Shown: positions 11,075-21,731 of the stretch, one piece after another
How positions within the stretch are numbered: position 1 is the first letter of the stretch
How the letters are laid out: each line of letters begins with the position of its first letter
Source: Jackrogersella multiformis
Taxonomy: Eukaryota > Ascomycota > Sordariomycetes > Xylariales > Hypoxylaceae
Direction: 5' to 3'
NCBI GenBank assembly: GCA_902806575.1
Contig: CADCXD010000004.1
Location: forward strand, 62,001-126,000
DNA: 64,000 bases
Position numbers and translations under genes: made by a program
The notes under the pieces: model-generated
Told to the model about the DNA's origin: nothing
Database searches by the model: none
The model's input: the letters and a program-made list of their open reading frames with translations, nothing else

Positions 11075-12945
11075 ATGTCCAGAGCTCTGAGCAGCCAAGT
11101 CGACATCGAGGCCGCTGTCAATGGCTACGTAACTCCGGGCGAGGACTACTTTAGGAGAGGTGGCTCGCCAGTCCTCTCGGTATCCCATCGAGAGAAGAGA
11201 CCACCTCCTGTTCCTTTCATCAGACAGCCCAATGCCGATAGTTTAGCTAGGATGATATCAAATGCTAGGAAACCCACGAAGGGCAACAAGATCGGGATTC
11301 GTGATCGGATATGTTGCCATCAATGGACATGGTTCACCATGGTATGCTACGAATAAATGATATTGCCTCCTTGATGAAATTCACTCGTAACCTACCGCTA
11401 GATCACTAACACCGAATTAGACTATGGTAAGCTAAGCCGTTGAATTTTCACAAGGCTGTCTCTGCCATCTTTCACACATCCCATGCTCAGCCATTACTAA
11501 TCCAGGCAACCGGTGGCGTTGCTAATGTCCTCTACTCGAGTGAGTACTCCTGCATCTCCAGTACGACACAAGGTGACGGATGTGGGCATCTAATAATTGG
11601 CTAAATAGTATGGTCCTCCTACTACGCTGACTGGCTCTGGTACATCGGGATTCTCTTCTTTCTCTTCAATATATGTCTCTTCGTCACGAATTGCATCTTG
11701 ATCACGATGAGATTCGTCATGGTTCCTGGGAGCTTCATGCACTCGTTTCTAGATCAGATAGAATCTCTGTTTATCCCGGCTGTGGTAAGCTCACTTTCGA
11801 TTCTTGACGGTAAAGCACTGCTCACATTTTTATAAATAGGTAGTATCGTAAGTCGTGGGCGGGTTATAACTTTATAACATGCTCTGGTTAACAGCGGGAA
11901 CAGGATCGCAACTATCTTCATCAATACGTGCGAATATGGAATTCCCAAGACCGGGCCTTGGCTCCAATATGCGATGGAGTGGTTATTTTGGATATATATC
12001 GTCGTCAGCGTGGTGGCTAGTGCTGGCATGTATTTGATTCTATGGTCGACCCAGTGAGCAGCAACGCGTCATTTTTTGAACCTTGAACCGTCTCTAATAA
12101 ACCCCTTTTCACGTAGAGTTTTTCCTATTCACACTATGACACCGGTTTGGGTTTTCCCGGGGTACCCTCTGCTCCTAGCGGCACCATTTGCCAGCACACT
12201 CATAGCAGCAAAAGAGTTAGCTTCGGGTAACCCGCCGATCAACAGGCTGGCGATAGCGATGTGCGCCATCGCGGTACAAGGCACTGGCTTCCTCATCAGT
12301 TTCATGATATGCGCTGCGTTCATATACCGTCTCATGACTCAAAAGCTACCTAGGGATATGCAACGGCCTGGCGTGGTAAGCTATAGATGAATAAGTAAAC
12401 AGAAAAACCTATCTGGGTGACCTTACTGATAGCCCGTTTGTATTTTTACCAGTTCATCTCTATCGGACCTAGCGGCTTTACGGTAGCAGGATTAGGTACG
12501 ATTTATAATTCATGCTCCTATATCTTTAGTCTAACACACAACAGTCTCCCTCGGTCAACAATCCCAAGTTGTTATTCCAGATCACTTTCCAGACTCGACT
12601 CATAGCGTCATTATTATGCGACTCCTCTCGACCATCGTGGGACTATGGCTCTGGGGCCTCAGCGTCTGGTTCTTCTTGGTGTCGGTGGGCTCGCTGTGGA
12701 AGTACGTGCGCCCTGAGCGCAAGATGCCCTTCCAGATGACTTGGTGGTCCTTTGTATTCCCCAACACGGCCCTCGTCACGGCAACCCTGGCTCTAGCCAC
12801 CGCCCTCGACAGCAACGGGCTCCGCATCTGCGGGTGCGTCATGGCCGCCGTGCTGATCGTCGTCTGGGCTCTTGTCTTCGCTAAAATGCTGCGGTGTCTA
12901 TGGAATAGGGAGCTGTTATGGCCGAAGGAGCTCGAGGACGAGTAG
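11075..12945 (+). CDS. TDT/SLAC1-family (Mae1-type) transporter, nine exons
   Basis: Exons 11075-11341, 11421-11426, 11506-11539, 11609-11784, 11840-11847, 11904-12053, 12117-12375, 12453-12495 and 12545-12945 join to 447 aa. All introns are GT-AG and 49-79 nt long. About 88 hydrophilic residues are followed by roughly ten transmembrane helices. Telling segments are WFTMTMATGG, PAVVVSIATIF, IHTMTPVWVFPGYPLLLAAPF, FISIGPSGFTVAGL and WWSFVFPNTALV, all typical of fungal tellurite-resistance/dicarboxylate transporters such as S. pombe Mae1. The family moves C4-dicarboxylates (malate) or, in the Ssu1 branch, sulfite. The T-M-x-T-G-G motif resembles Mae1 more than Ssu1, so a carboxylate is the better guess. 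The protein probably sits in the plasma membrane. Two exons are only 6 and 8 nt long. Confidence 0.92.
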
Positions 12946-13302
12946 GTGGATCCGTATGTGGAGTTGACAGCACAGGGTGTAAATACAGAGTACAGCTGTG
13001 CGTTCTGCTAATAAACATAGCGAGAAGACAAGGCGTATAGGCATCGGTTGCCAATCAAAGTTATTATACCCCAATACGACCAGCATTTTGAAGTATAGTT
13101 GCGTGTATTATTGGCTGCATGATATCCGAGGTACTTAATGCTACATGTCATCCTTCTCACACTGATAAGATAATAAAGTTGAAGCACTTTTTCAACATAT
13201 AGTAACATCCATATAGCCGCTTTATATATCTGCCACCAAGGGTAGTATTCCTACCTACCTAGATTTGTATTTGATTACCATGCTTTAAGCACGATACACT
13301 AG
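12946..13302. other. convergent intergenic region
   Basis: About 360 bases between the 3' ends of the TDT transporter and the RTP1 gene. AT-rich sequence with AATAAA-like signals (for example around 13010 and 13172) fits 3' UTRs. No gene seen. Confidence 0.6.
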
Positions 13303-16124
13303 CTATTCAATCTCCTCAATTCTAGGCTGCGCCCCCGGCTCCAGAGAAGGCAAGCTCGGCCTCGAGTCAACCCCTATATCCAACCCGGCTATGCGCGTCA
13401 GCACGCCAGGGCCCCCGCCGCCGCGCATCTCAGACACGGGAGGCATCAACGAGCTCAGCTGCCAATTCTGCAAGCTCTCTACGACGTCGAGCGCGTGCTG
13501 CCTCACCAGCCCGTCGTTGTCCGTCTGCGCGACGTACCCAAGAGCTCGCGCGATGTCTTCGCGGCTCGCGTCCGTCAGCGCGAAGCCCAGACGTCGGCCG
13601 GTCTCGCGCGCGTCTGCGAGCGCTTGTATGATGTGCAGGATGAGGACGATGGCGGCGCGGCGCAGGATGCCGGTCTCGGGGCCGGTCTCAAGGGCCAGCA
13701 CGTTGAGGCACAGGTCGACGGCGGCTTCGACGAGGGGGGCGCCCAGGCCCGCGACGTGGGTCTCGATGCCGACGGAGAAGAGGGACAGTGCGGAGGCTCG
13801 CATACGCACGTCTTCCGCGCCGCGCTTGCTGTCCCAGCCCAACACGATCTGCGCGATGATTTCGTTGCGCGCACGCTCTTCTTCGGTCTGCTCGTCGTCG
13901 GAGTCGGCGAGGTCGGGCACATCGCCTTGCCACGCGTCGCGGGCGGCTTTGTTCTTCATCTGCTGGAGCCGCTCTGCGCGCTCTTGCTTAGCCTTCGTCT
14001 TAGGGCGGTGGGCGCGCCGGCCCGCGATCGCAAGTAGGGCCTCGCCGATTTGCCGTGCTAGCTCACCCGAGAACGTCTCGCCGAGCCGCTGGATCACTTG
14101 GAGCAGTGCCTCGCCAAACCGGAGACGGGTGTCGGTTGGCTCTAGCTCGTCGGCGTCGACGTAATGCTCTAGGATCTCTTTGGTGGTCGAACGAGGGTGC
14201 TTGTTGGCTAGTTGGGTGAATAGCCTCACGACTGTCAAGTTGATGTAGTCGTCCTCTTCGTTCAACAAGGACGAGAGAAGCACGAGCGTGGCTTGTATGT
14301 CAAGGATAGAGCTGCTCGCTCGTATCAAGCCGGATAGGAGATTTAGGCCCTCCGTGCGCACCGGCGGAGGCGAATCTGCTTGTGTAATGTAAGAGATGGC
14401 TAGATTGTAGGTCTTGCGATCTTCTACTTGGCGGTCTGTTGGCGCCGTAGTCCGCTCGGAGGGATCGTCTAAAGACTCTCGATACTTGAGAAGGAGAGAG
14501 AGGTTGCGGGCTGTCTGAGATACGTCTACCTCTTCGTATTTGCTTATCCTTTCGAGAGAGCCCTCGATAGATGTGAGGAGATCGGTGCGGACGTTCGACT
14601 TTTGGAAACCAGGGGCAGTGACCACGAGATTCAATAGACTAAGCGCCAAAGCCGTGGTGTCATCGTTCGCCGTTATTGACGAAGTTTGCGACTGGCTCAA
14701 AAATTGGTTCGCAAGCTCAAGTAACTGTTTCCAGCCTGTAACTAGCCTGTCAGTTAGCACCTGTTTTCCCATCATCTTCTGCAGTACCTTCGACTCGGTA
14801 AGCTGGATCATAGGAGCTCTTGGTTGTTCGTCCTCGGAGACTATTTTGATTTTGCGAACAGTGTTCGTAGATCCAAGTGAGCCCCGAATTAGATTTAGAA
14901 ATAATGTTGATATATCTGAATCGGTTCCAACTGATTGCAAAAGTTCCACAAAAGCATCCGACCTGGATTCCAAAAAGCCCAGATTCAACATTACATCTAC
15001 AGCACTTGCATCTCGTAGTTGTTTTACTTGGAGGTTGCGATCCCCCACTTGATCATAAATCCATGGACGTTTGGATGTTTGCGCGTTTCCATTGGCAAGA
15101 AGGTTATCAAGAAGTACTTGGAACTTCTCCGGAGATCCCGAAAGCCTTAGATAGATTCGTAGAAGAGTACTGGCCGGATATCGATATCGCTCATCAAATT
15201 CTTTGGTTGTGGGAGGCCATGTCGATATTGTCCACAAGGGCGACATCAAAGGCGCAAGAAGTCTCTTGGTCAAGCCTGGGTTCGGATGCGAGTCTAAGAG
15301 AGATGATAAGCGTCTCAGCGCAGTGTACAACTCATCTGCTCCGACGAGGATAGTCTCTCTCCGTAAATCGACAACCTCGTCCGGACCAGCACTAAACACG
15401 AGAGGTTCAGTCCTGTATTCCTGAGCCGATAAAACAGGATTAATTTTAGCGAGTATTGGTTCGGCAAATGCTTTCCATCCAGATGATCCTAAATTTGCTG
15501 TCAGCAAGCATCATATTCCAGAAATTGCCTCGATAGGTCATACCAGGGGCCCCAAGTTCCCTCCTGCCTAGCACGCCAAAACCGATGACATAGGCGGCGG
15601 CTTTCACGAAGTCCGGACCTTCTGTTCCGTCAAGGAGAGCCAGAAGCTGGGGCGCGACGCCGGGGTACCATTGCTCCGGCGCGACGGTGGCGGGCGGCAT
15701 AGACAGCAGGCTAGAAGCTAGCTTCAAAGCTTCCATGGTAATGTTGGCTCCTTGCTTGTGAAGCATCTCAACCTCGGAGTTCTTCACGATGCTTGTCGGG
15801 TGGACGGAAAAGACGAATTCCAACGTAGCCCGGACACCATCTGGTCTCTGCGGAAGCAAGGTGAGGACATCCATTAGATGAATCCGAAGCCATCCCGGCA
15901 CACGGTCTGGCTGGGTCAACTTGCTCAGAATAGACATCAGTGTCATGGTATTGATCCTGCGGCGATAGCTTAGAAAATGAAATCGATGCTGTGTTGCATC
16001 GGCATGCCTACCTCGATAAGAGAGCGCCGAATTCTTGTTGACCCTCCGAGCGAGATGCCTCGTCGCCTGAAGGTTGAAATGCCTTCAACCCGGCCTTCTC
16101 AACGGCCGACACGAGAGCCTCCAT
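13303..16124 (-). CDS. rtp1: RTP1/TANGO6 family protein (RNA polymerase II nuclear import)
   Basis: Exons in coding order 16124-16012, 15956-15544 and 15488-13303 give 903 aa; both introns are about 55 nt. Intron 2 (GTATGA donor, TGCTGAC branch, TTTAG acceptor) joins two overlapping frames in the correct phase. The protein is an all-helical HEAT-like repeat array. The RTP1_C1-type region lies at about 535-647: RTEGLNLLSGLI, then DDYINLTVVRLFTQLANKHP, then RLRFGEALLQVIQRLGE. It is followed by a charged linker (KTKAKQERAERLQQ, DLADSDDEQTEEE) and an RTP1_C2-like helix pair at about 785-799 (LRRAAIVLILHIIQAL). Yeast Rtp1 binds RNA polymerase II subunits and nucleoporins and promotes import of the assembled enzyme; the metazoan relative is TANGO6. 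I place the start at the ATG at 16124 (MEALVSAVEKAG), which splices in phase. Confidence 0.88.
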
Positions 16125-19100
16125 CGTGAATGAGCTGCGCGATTACAGGAAATCTGGATTTATCGCAAACTCGGAACGGTCGGCTTCACATGGTGTGTAT
16201 TCGTATCTTATCTTAATCGAGATAATTACCTCGGTACAGGCAAGGCTGGTGGTTGGTGGTTTGTTATAGAAATGAGTTGTCGAGGATGACGATTAGCGAT
16301 GAATACCCACCTAAGATACATAGGTAAAATATGGGATAGGTACATATTAGTCTTTATGCACCTATACTACATAGTACACTACCTTATAGGTGGGTACCTA
16401 CTTCGTACACTAATTATGTACCTACAGGACGGTGGGGCTTCGGTACTTAGGTACATGCACCAATATTAGATACCTAGGTGGGTCCCGATAGGTGCCAAGC
16501 CACTGTCAGCTGCTAGAACGCGCTCCTTAAATGGGACGCGTCTTTTCACATTATTTACTTTCTTCTCCTTCCACCAATCATCATACTCTACAATACCTAT
16601 CATCACCAACTTCTTGGTCCCTTTCCGGAGAAAGTCTGTTGTTGATGTTCGATCCGAGATACGAATTAGTTTATCCTTAATCGCATCGCATCCCCTCGAT
16701 CCTGCAGCTCTTTCACTCGCATCTTCTCGCTGGTAGGGAGGATCGAGTTCTTACACAACTCGCACGACGCCGACTCCACAGTCCTCCGACTCCCATTTTC
16801 CGAAAGGAATGTCTTCGCGACCCCTCGGCCGAATCCACAACAACCTCGCATAACACGTCGCTTCTCAGGGTCGACAGGACCTGATGAGTACTGCCGCGTG
16901 TGGTTTGTTGTGCGAAGGTGGCCAGCTGGATCTGGTCAATGGGTCGGCTGGGAGAATGGTGTTTCGGAACTTAACCCTAAGCTTCCCCTTGGTTCCAAGT
17001 CTTGCGCTTATAGTCGTCTACGGTCCGCCTTATAAGCCTCTAGTTGCTCCCGTGATGCCTCGCCCTGCTGAAAAGCATGTTTGGCTGATCGAGGCTTCTA
17101 GGGGTGGAAGGGTGGTGGTTGGACACTCCAGTCGCTCACGCGTGTGAAGGCCTTTGCTATGAGTCGTACTGATAAGAACTCCTGTACTGGGGTCGCTCGT
17201 CAGCTCAGTGCCGCTGGAATATGTACTCTGGTCGTTGCGTTACCGTGTTGGTGATGTTTGTCAGGGCCGGCTAGGGTGGAGGATGGCGCCCCTAGTGGCT
17301 TGCTGCTCTCAGTTGGACATGGATGACACCAACCTAACACGCCGTCCCCGTGCCGCCGAGGAAGATTGGGCGGAATATAACATCGGCTACATACAGTCGG
17401 AACTCCATGGCAATTTCATCTTGATCATCACTGGTATAGGTCACCGGAATCACTACGCTGCCGTCTTCCGACTAGGCTGGGTGAGTGACGACCATGTGGT
17501 TACAACAGAAATCTGCCTATGACTTCTTGACATACCTCCACCGCCATGTTACATGTTCTCGGAACCCATCGATCTCTGGTCACAATCCGGCCGCCCGCAG
17601 CTCTCTGCATAAACCCCGGCTTGTTCAAGCCGTGGCGGATCCATCCACTCCACCCTCCAGCTCTACTAAAACTTCCGACACCGCATCTCGGCATCAGCCA
17701 TCGATGTGCCATTTCATGGGGTTCGACCAGGCGCATTAACTTCCTCTCGTGGGTTCCGCCCCAACGATGACGGAAGACGCCAAACCCTGTTCATTGACTG
17801 CTCTCGCGGCGGCTGATGGATATTCCTCGCCTCTACCAGGTATGGACTGAGGAGAGATGACAGTGCGGCTTTTATGGATGTTTTTGGCCGCACGGAAATG
17901 CCCCCCTTCACTGTTCTTCTGAACTCGACGGGGAGGAATCAAAAACTAGTCCGGGTTGGTAGTGCGTTCAGCAGAAAGAGCTTCTCTCGAAAATAAGGTC
18001 GATGCGATTGAGATGATCCGACTCGCCGGTTTCCGCAATAGACTTCATCGAAGATGGCTTGGGATGTCGTCGGAAGTAGGTAGTGCGTGGGTGTGGCAGT
18101 ATGGCGTACACATAGCTAGGTGACCCGTTATATGTCATTCTTCGTAGGGAGCAGAGTCGGGACCCATCTCGAGTTGGAGTCAAAGCTTAGTACTTGTCCG
18201 GTTTTGGTCATTGCGAATCGAATAACATAGATGTGGGAAACCTCCCTTTGGGAGACGCTTATCTTTTTTGGAAATTATGAGGACATGCCAATTGGGGGTA
18301 GTCCTAGGCTGCTCTCCACTCCCAGGTGTGAGGAGAGCAGCCCCCTACTTTGTTGGGGATAAGTCTCACTGCTACTTTTCAAACGTCGATATATCTTGCT
18401 AATTGGTCAAGCAGGTCTGTCTTTATGCTTGAAGCTACGGGATACGTGCGGAATACTAAGTGGACACCGCTAAAGGTAATCACCCTGGCGGATATGGAGG
18501 TAAGTACTCATCATTTGCTGTTGGAGATCAATGCTTCATCGTTGAGAAGGCATGTTCTCGAATATTGGTTTAAAATGTCACTTATTTGCGTACAATACAG
18601 TAATCTCTACCCTGACCTGGTTGGCGACCCAAACTCAGCCACCAGTCTTGTGCTTCGCGCCTGCTCAACAACTGCTGTTAGCTGCTGATTGAGTGAGTGA
18701 TTGCGTGCCTAAGGCAACTATTCTAGGGTCTGTATTCCCGGTGGTCAGGGAACCACACTATCGTCAAGGTCAAGATGAATTCTAAAGGCCCCTCCCACCC
18801 TGCGATCCAGACGATCTGATCTCGCAATAATATTTGTGAAGCAATGATCGCGTGGCTGACGGATCTATCGAATGGCATCCGGGGGGGGTTATAGCTTGTG
18901 TATACCTCAGTTACCTACCTACCTAGACATAGACTTTGGCCAGTTTGGTGCTAGGATATAAGGGCCCCGAAATCCAGAAATCCGTATCACACATCCACAA
19001 CCACAACCACCACCTCACAGATAACATCTCAGACCATGTTCTCCTATAAGCGGCATGTTAATTTCATAACGAAGGTTGTTGCGGCGATGTATACCTGCAG

Positions 19101-19127
19101 CTCAAGGATTTTGGGACGTCTCGGGGT
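16125..19127. other. 3-kb gap without a supported gene
   Basis: This is the longest gene-free stretch outside the AT-rich block. About 16,100-16,500 has degenerate ACCTAGGT blocks. Sequence at 16,540-16,900 looks like a fungal leader: pyrimidine-rich, followed by a short ATG frame at 16,819 that stops after 14 codons. Several unrelated frames of 60-112 residues between 16,666 and 18,688 show no domain and cannot be joined convincingly. A perfect 11-bp inverted repeat lies at 18307-18342. The stretch could hold an orphan or decayed gene, or a non-coding transcript, but I cannot support a model. Confidence 0.5.
18307..18342. repeat. perfect 11-bp inverted repeat
   Basis: GGCTGCTCTCC at 18307-18317 is the exact reverse complement of GGAGAGCAGCC at 18332-18342, with a 14-nt spacer. 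It could form a stable hairpin in RNA. It lies in gene-free DNA, so a terminator role for a named gene cannot be claimed. Confidence 0.8.
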
Positions 19128-19908
19128 TTACGATCCCCTGCCCTCCACTATCTCCTGCGCCACCATCGCCGTTGCCTTCACGATTAGCTCGTGCTCATGG
19201 ACATGCATCCTCTCCTTCAGTTCTTCCAGCTCCTCTCCCTTCCACTCGATCTCTTTAACCACGATCGGAGTACCCCTGTCCACCTCGTCAATTACGTAGT
19301 GGGCCATAATACCAGTGCGTGTTAATCGCCCGGCCTTAAACTCTTCGAAAGCTCGCTCAATCGCCATAGCTCCATCGAACTCCCCTGTGCAAATTGTAAG
19401 TAGCCAGACCCAGCATGATCTTTTAGAACTTACGGGGTAGTGCCGGATGGATGTTGATTATCCGCACCTTTGCCCTTTCGATGGGTTCTAGGAAAGCACC
19501 TGAGAAGACATGCATCCAACCGGCCAGGATAATTAACTCAGGCCTTTCCTTATCTGCTGATAGAACCCTCGCGGCCAATGCAGCATCATATCTTTGGCGG
19601 CCTTCAGCTACTTTCTGTTCGTCTGCTTCTCCCTTCTGCAAGAACCCGTTACTGATCAAGTTGAAGTAATCCCAAGGAATGCCTAGTGGTGAATTAGTTG
19701 CATGCTGTATGCACGCGCATGGAAAGCTCCTACCTGCTTTATCCGCTCGAACAATTGCGTGTGCATTTTTCCGGTTTGTGATGAGGGAGATGATGCGGCA
19801 ATTTCGAAGCTGACCTGTAGAAATAGCATCTATGAGAGCCTGGAAATTGGAGCCAAAGCCAGAGGCCATGACCAGAATCCGACATGGCGACTCTTCCGGC
19901 CCGGTCAT
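19128..19908 (-). CDS. ade8: phosphoribosylglycinamide formyltransferase (GAR transformylase)
   Basis: Exons in coding order 19908-19734, 19682-19434 and 19384-19128 give 226 aa, normal for a monofunctional fungal GART. It transfers a formyl group from 10-formyl-THF to GAR, step 3 of de novo purine synthesis, in the cytosol. Seen motifs: the phosphate-binding loop ASGFGSNFQALIDAI (15-29), TNRKNAHA (44-51), the folate-site segment LAGWMHVFSGAFL (111-123), INIHPALP with catalytic Asn135 and His137, and HYVIDEVDRGTPI (170-182) containing the catalytic aspartate (Asp177 or Asp174). Intron 1 (19733-19683) is 51 nt, a multiple of three with no stop, so unspliced reading adds 17 residues. Splicing restores the family-like KAGIPWDYFNL, so I treat it as an intron. 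Intron 2 is 49 nt. The residue after HPALP is Arg where many homologues have Gly. Confidence 0.95.
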
Positions 19909-20354
19909 TCTGGAGAACGTGGCGATGGAATGGGATGGAGATTGGACAGTATGGATGAGTCGCTGCTTCAGGTGTAATAGTTTCCGCCTCTAAAGGTTTT
20001 TCACCCCCGGGAGGTGTCACGTAATCGGTGATGGTACAGTGGATATTAAGAACAGTCGGGCGCGGCGAATACCTAATCATGCGCTACACTATCTTAGGCT
20101 AGGAGGTAGGTACTTAGGTACGCTAGTTTTCTAGGGACCAGTTACGTAAGCTGGTACCTATGTAATAATTCGGTAATAAGGCTTTCAACAAGTTGAGAAT
20201 AGATTGAGCTTAGTCATCATATAAAATAGGGGTAATTACCCCTAAAACCATAATTACCTATGTATTATCGTATTATCACTCCAGTTAATATATTTTATTT
20301 TTATATTTAATCAAGGAACTAATTCAACGAGATGAGATCTGCTCAACCTATCTG
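19909..20354. other. promoter region of ade8 and 3' region of the acid phosphatase gene
   Basis: About 450 bases. An AT-rich stretch (20,160-20,330) resembles a 3' UTR of the upstream minus-strand gene. Degenerate GGTACC blocks lie near 20,105-20,160. No gene is seen; the minus-strand frame over 19,739-20,080 is mostly a shadow of ade8 exon 1. Confidence 0.5.
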
Positions 20355-21731
20355 TTAAGCTTGGTTATCGTATAATGAGACGATATCCGTACTATTTTCG
20401 TAGTCAACCTCGCACCTTTCGGAAAACCCGCCAAACATTGTCGCCCTTTCTTGTATAAATCTCTCGAATCCGCTTCTCGAACAGCTCCCGCCCGGCCCAT
20501 CTGTACATCCCGGAAATGGCTGCGGTGCGTTGTGTGCCATCGCACGATAGTATTCTCCATCGTCGAACCCGTAACTCCCTTTGCAGGCTAATCTCTCGAT
20601 GGCCAAGTTTCCTAAACATGGCGTTATCTCGGAGGTCCTCCACGCTCGGCGATGGTTGATACGATCTAACGGCATTGTGTCGTTGATGGTCGCAGCTGTC
20701 CCCCCGAATGCAGAGTTATTAAACAAACCCATAGCAACAAAAGCCATAGAAGGAAGTGTGCGATGCGAAAAGCTGGCATATAAATCCTGGTCGGCCGTTT
20801 CTCGCATCAATAGGTCGGCCGTGGCGTTGAACCACGGAAATCCGATGATGCCGGAGAATGGGTTTCCGTATCCTACATCATAATGGTATCGTATGTCGTC
20901 GGCGTACTCCCAGCCCAGCCACTCATCCGGCGAAAAGAGTTCTAAGTTACAAAACGGAGAACTACCGCGGATCACCGTCTCATACCCACATAATAATAAC
21001 ATCCCGACAACGTCAGTAGTAGTAAAATTGTACTCCGGAGCCAGGGCGTTGAACCGAGCTTTGATAGGCTTGGTAAAGAGTTCCCGGTACGTCTTGGCCT
21101 CGTCATTCCCCTCGTGGTATGCCGGGCAGGCCTGGTACGGGACCAAGCTGTTGGCGCCACCTTGATTCCCCTCGGCAACGCGGATGAGATTTATGGGATT
21201 CTCATTCGTTTGGAGCCCGCGTACGAACGCTTGTCCCGAGATAAACGTTCGTGGTGGGGCCGAAGCCCACACCCGCGAGGGAATCTTTAGGTTCGGATAT
21301 CGTATGGAGATGTCGGCAGCCAGCTGTGTTGACTCTAACTCGCCGATTCTTGTCGGCGTCTCCGGCTCTTCGCCGGGTGCGAATGGTGAGGTGTAGCCGG
21401 CTAGGAAATTTAGGGGCGGGATTTTAGTCCAATCGGTACCAACGTGACTCTGGAACTTCGAGAGGAAGGGCTCTATCCAGTCTTCGTAGTCGTCGTCGTT
21501 GACATTGATAGCGCCATGACGAGACAGATAGGCAGCACGAGCTACTGTGCAACCCTGTGGGGTCTCCGGGGAAGAAGGCTGGGGGTCGCGTGGCTCAAAA
21601 TATGGAGATACGCGACCCAGATGTTCCAAAGGGTTGAACTTGTAAGACGAATAGAGAGTTGCCCACGAGTGGGATGCTAAGGAGCAGAGGCTGATGAGCC
21701 AAAGGCTTGACGAGTGACGAAGGTGGGCCAT
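20355..21731 (-). CDS. secreted histidine acid phosphatase (phytase-like)
   Basis: Intronless 458-aa protein. A signal peptide (residues 1 to about 24, hydrophobic core LWLISLCSLAS) indicates secretion or a cell-wall or vacuolar location. The branch-2 histidine phosphatase nucleophile motif is SRHGAIN (70-76), with His72 forming the phosphohistidine. The C-terminal acid/base motif is FSHRTLP (321-327). Here His323 is followed by Arg rather than the Asp of classical HD-type phytases; a similar H-R pairing is known to me from a fungal acid phosphatase subfamily. Five N-glycosylation sequons (NFT, NAT, NNS, NDT, NST) and about ten cysteines fit an extracellular enzyme. It would release phosphate from organic monoesters; the substrate is unknown. 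Such genes are often phosphate-starvation induced, but I see no diagnostic element. Confidence 0.9.
   Translation of the reverse strand: MAHLRHSSSLWLISLCSLASHSWATLYSSYKFNPLEHLGRVSPYFEPRDPQPSSPETPQGCTVARAAYLSRHGAINVNDDDYEDWIEPFLSKFQSHVGTDWTKIPPLNFLAGYTSPFAPGEEPETPTRIGELESTQLAADISIRYPNLKIPSRVWASAPPRTFISGQAFVRGLQTNENPINLIRVAEGNQGGANSLVPYQACPAYHEGNDEAKTYRELFTKPIKARFNALAPEYNFTTTDVVGMLLLCGYETVIRGSSPFCNLELFSPDEWLGWEYADDIRYHYDVGYGNPFSGIIGFPWFNATADLLMRETADQDLYASFSHRTLPSMAFVAMGLFNNSAFGGTAATINDTMPLDRINHRRAWRTSEITPCLGNLAIERLACKGSYGFDDGEYYRAMAHNAPQPFPGCTDGPGGSCSRSGFERFIQERATMFGGFSERCEVDYENSTDIVSLYDNQA

Noticed and set aside
16884..17522. Two plus-strand frames of 87 and 104 residues
   Set aside because: No domain, no plausible splice linking, and several frames overlap equally well; kept only as part of the unexplained gap.
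18350..18688. 112-residue open frame beginning near an inverted repeat
   Set aside because: No recognisable family and no supporting splice or start context.
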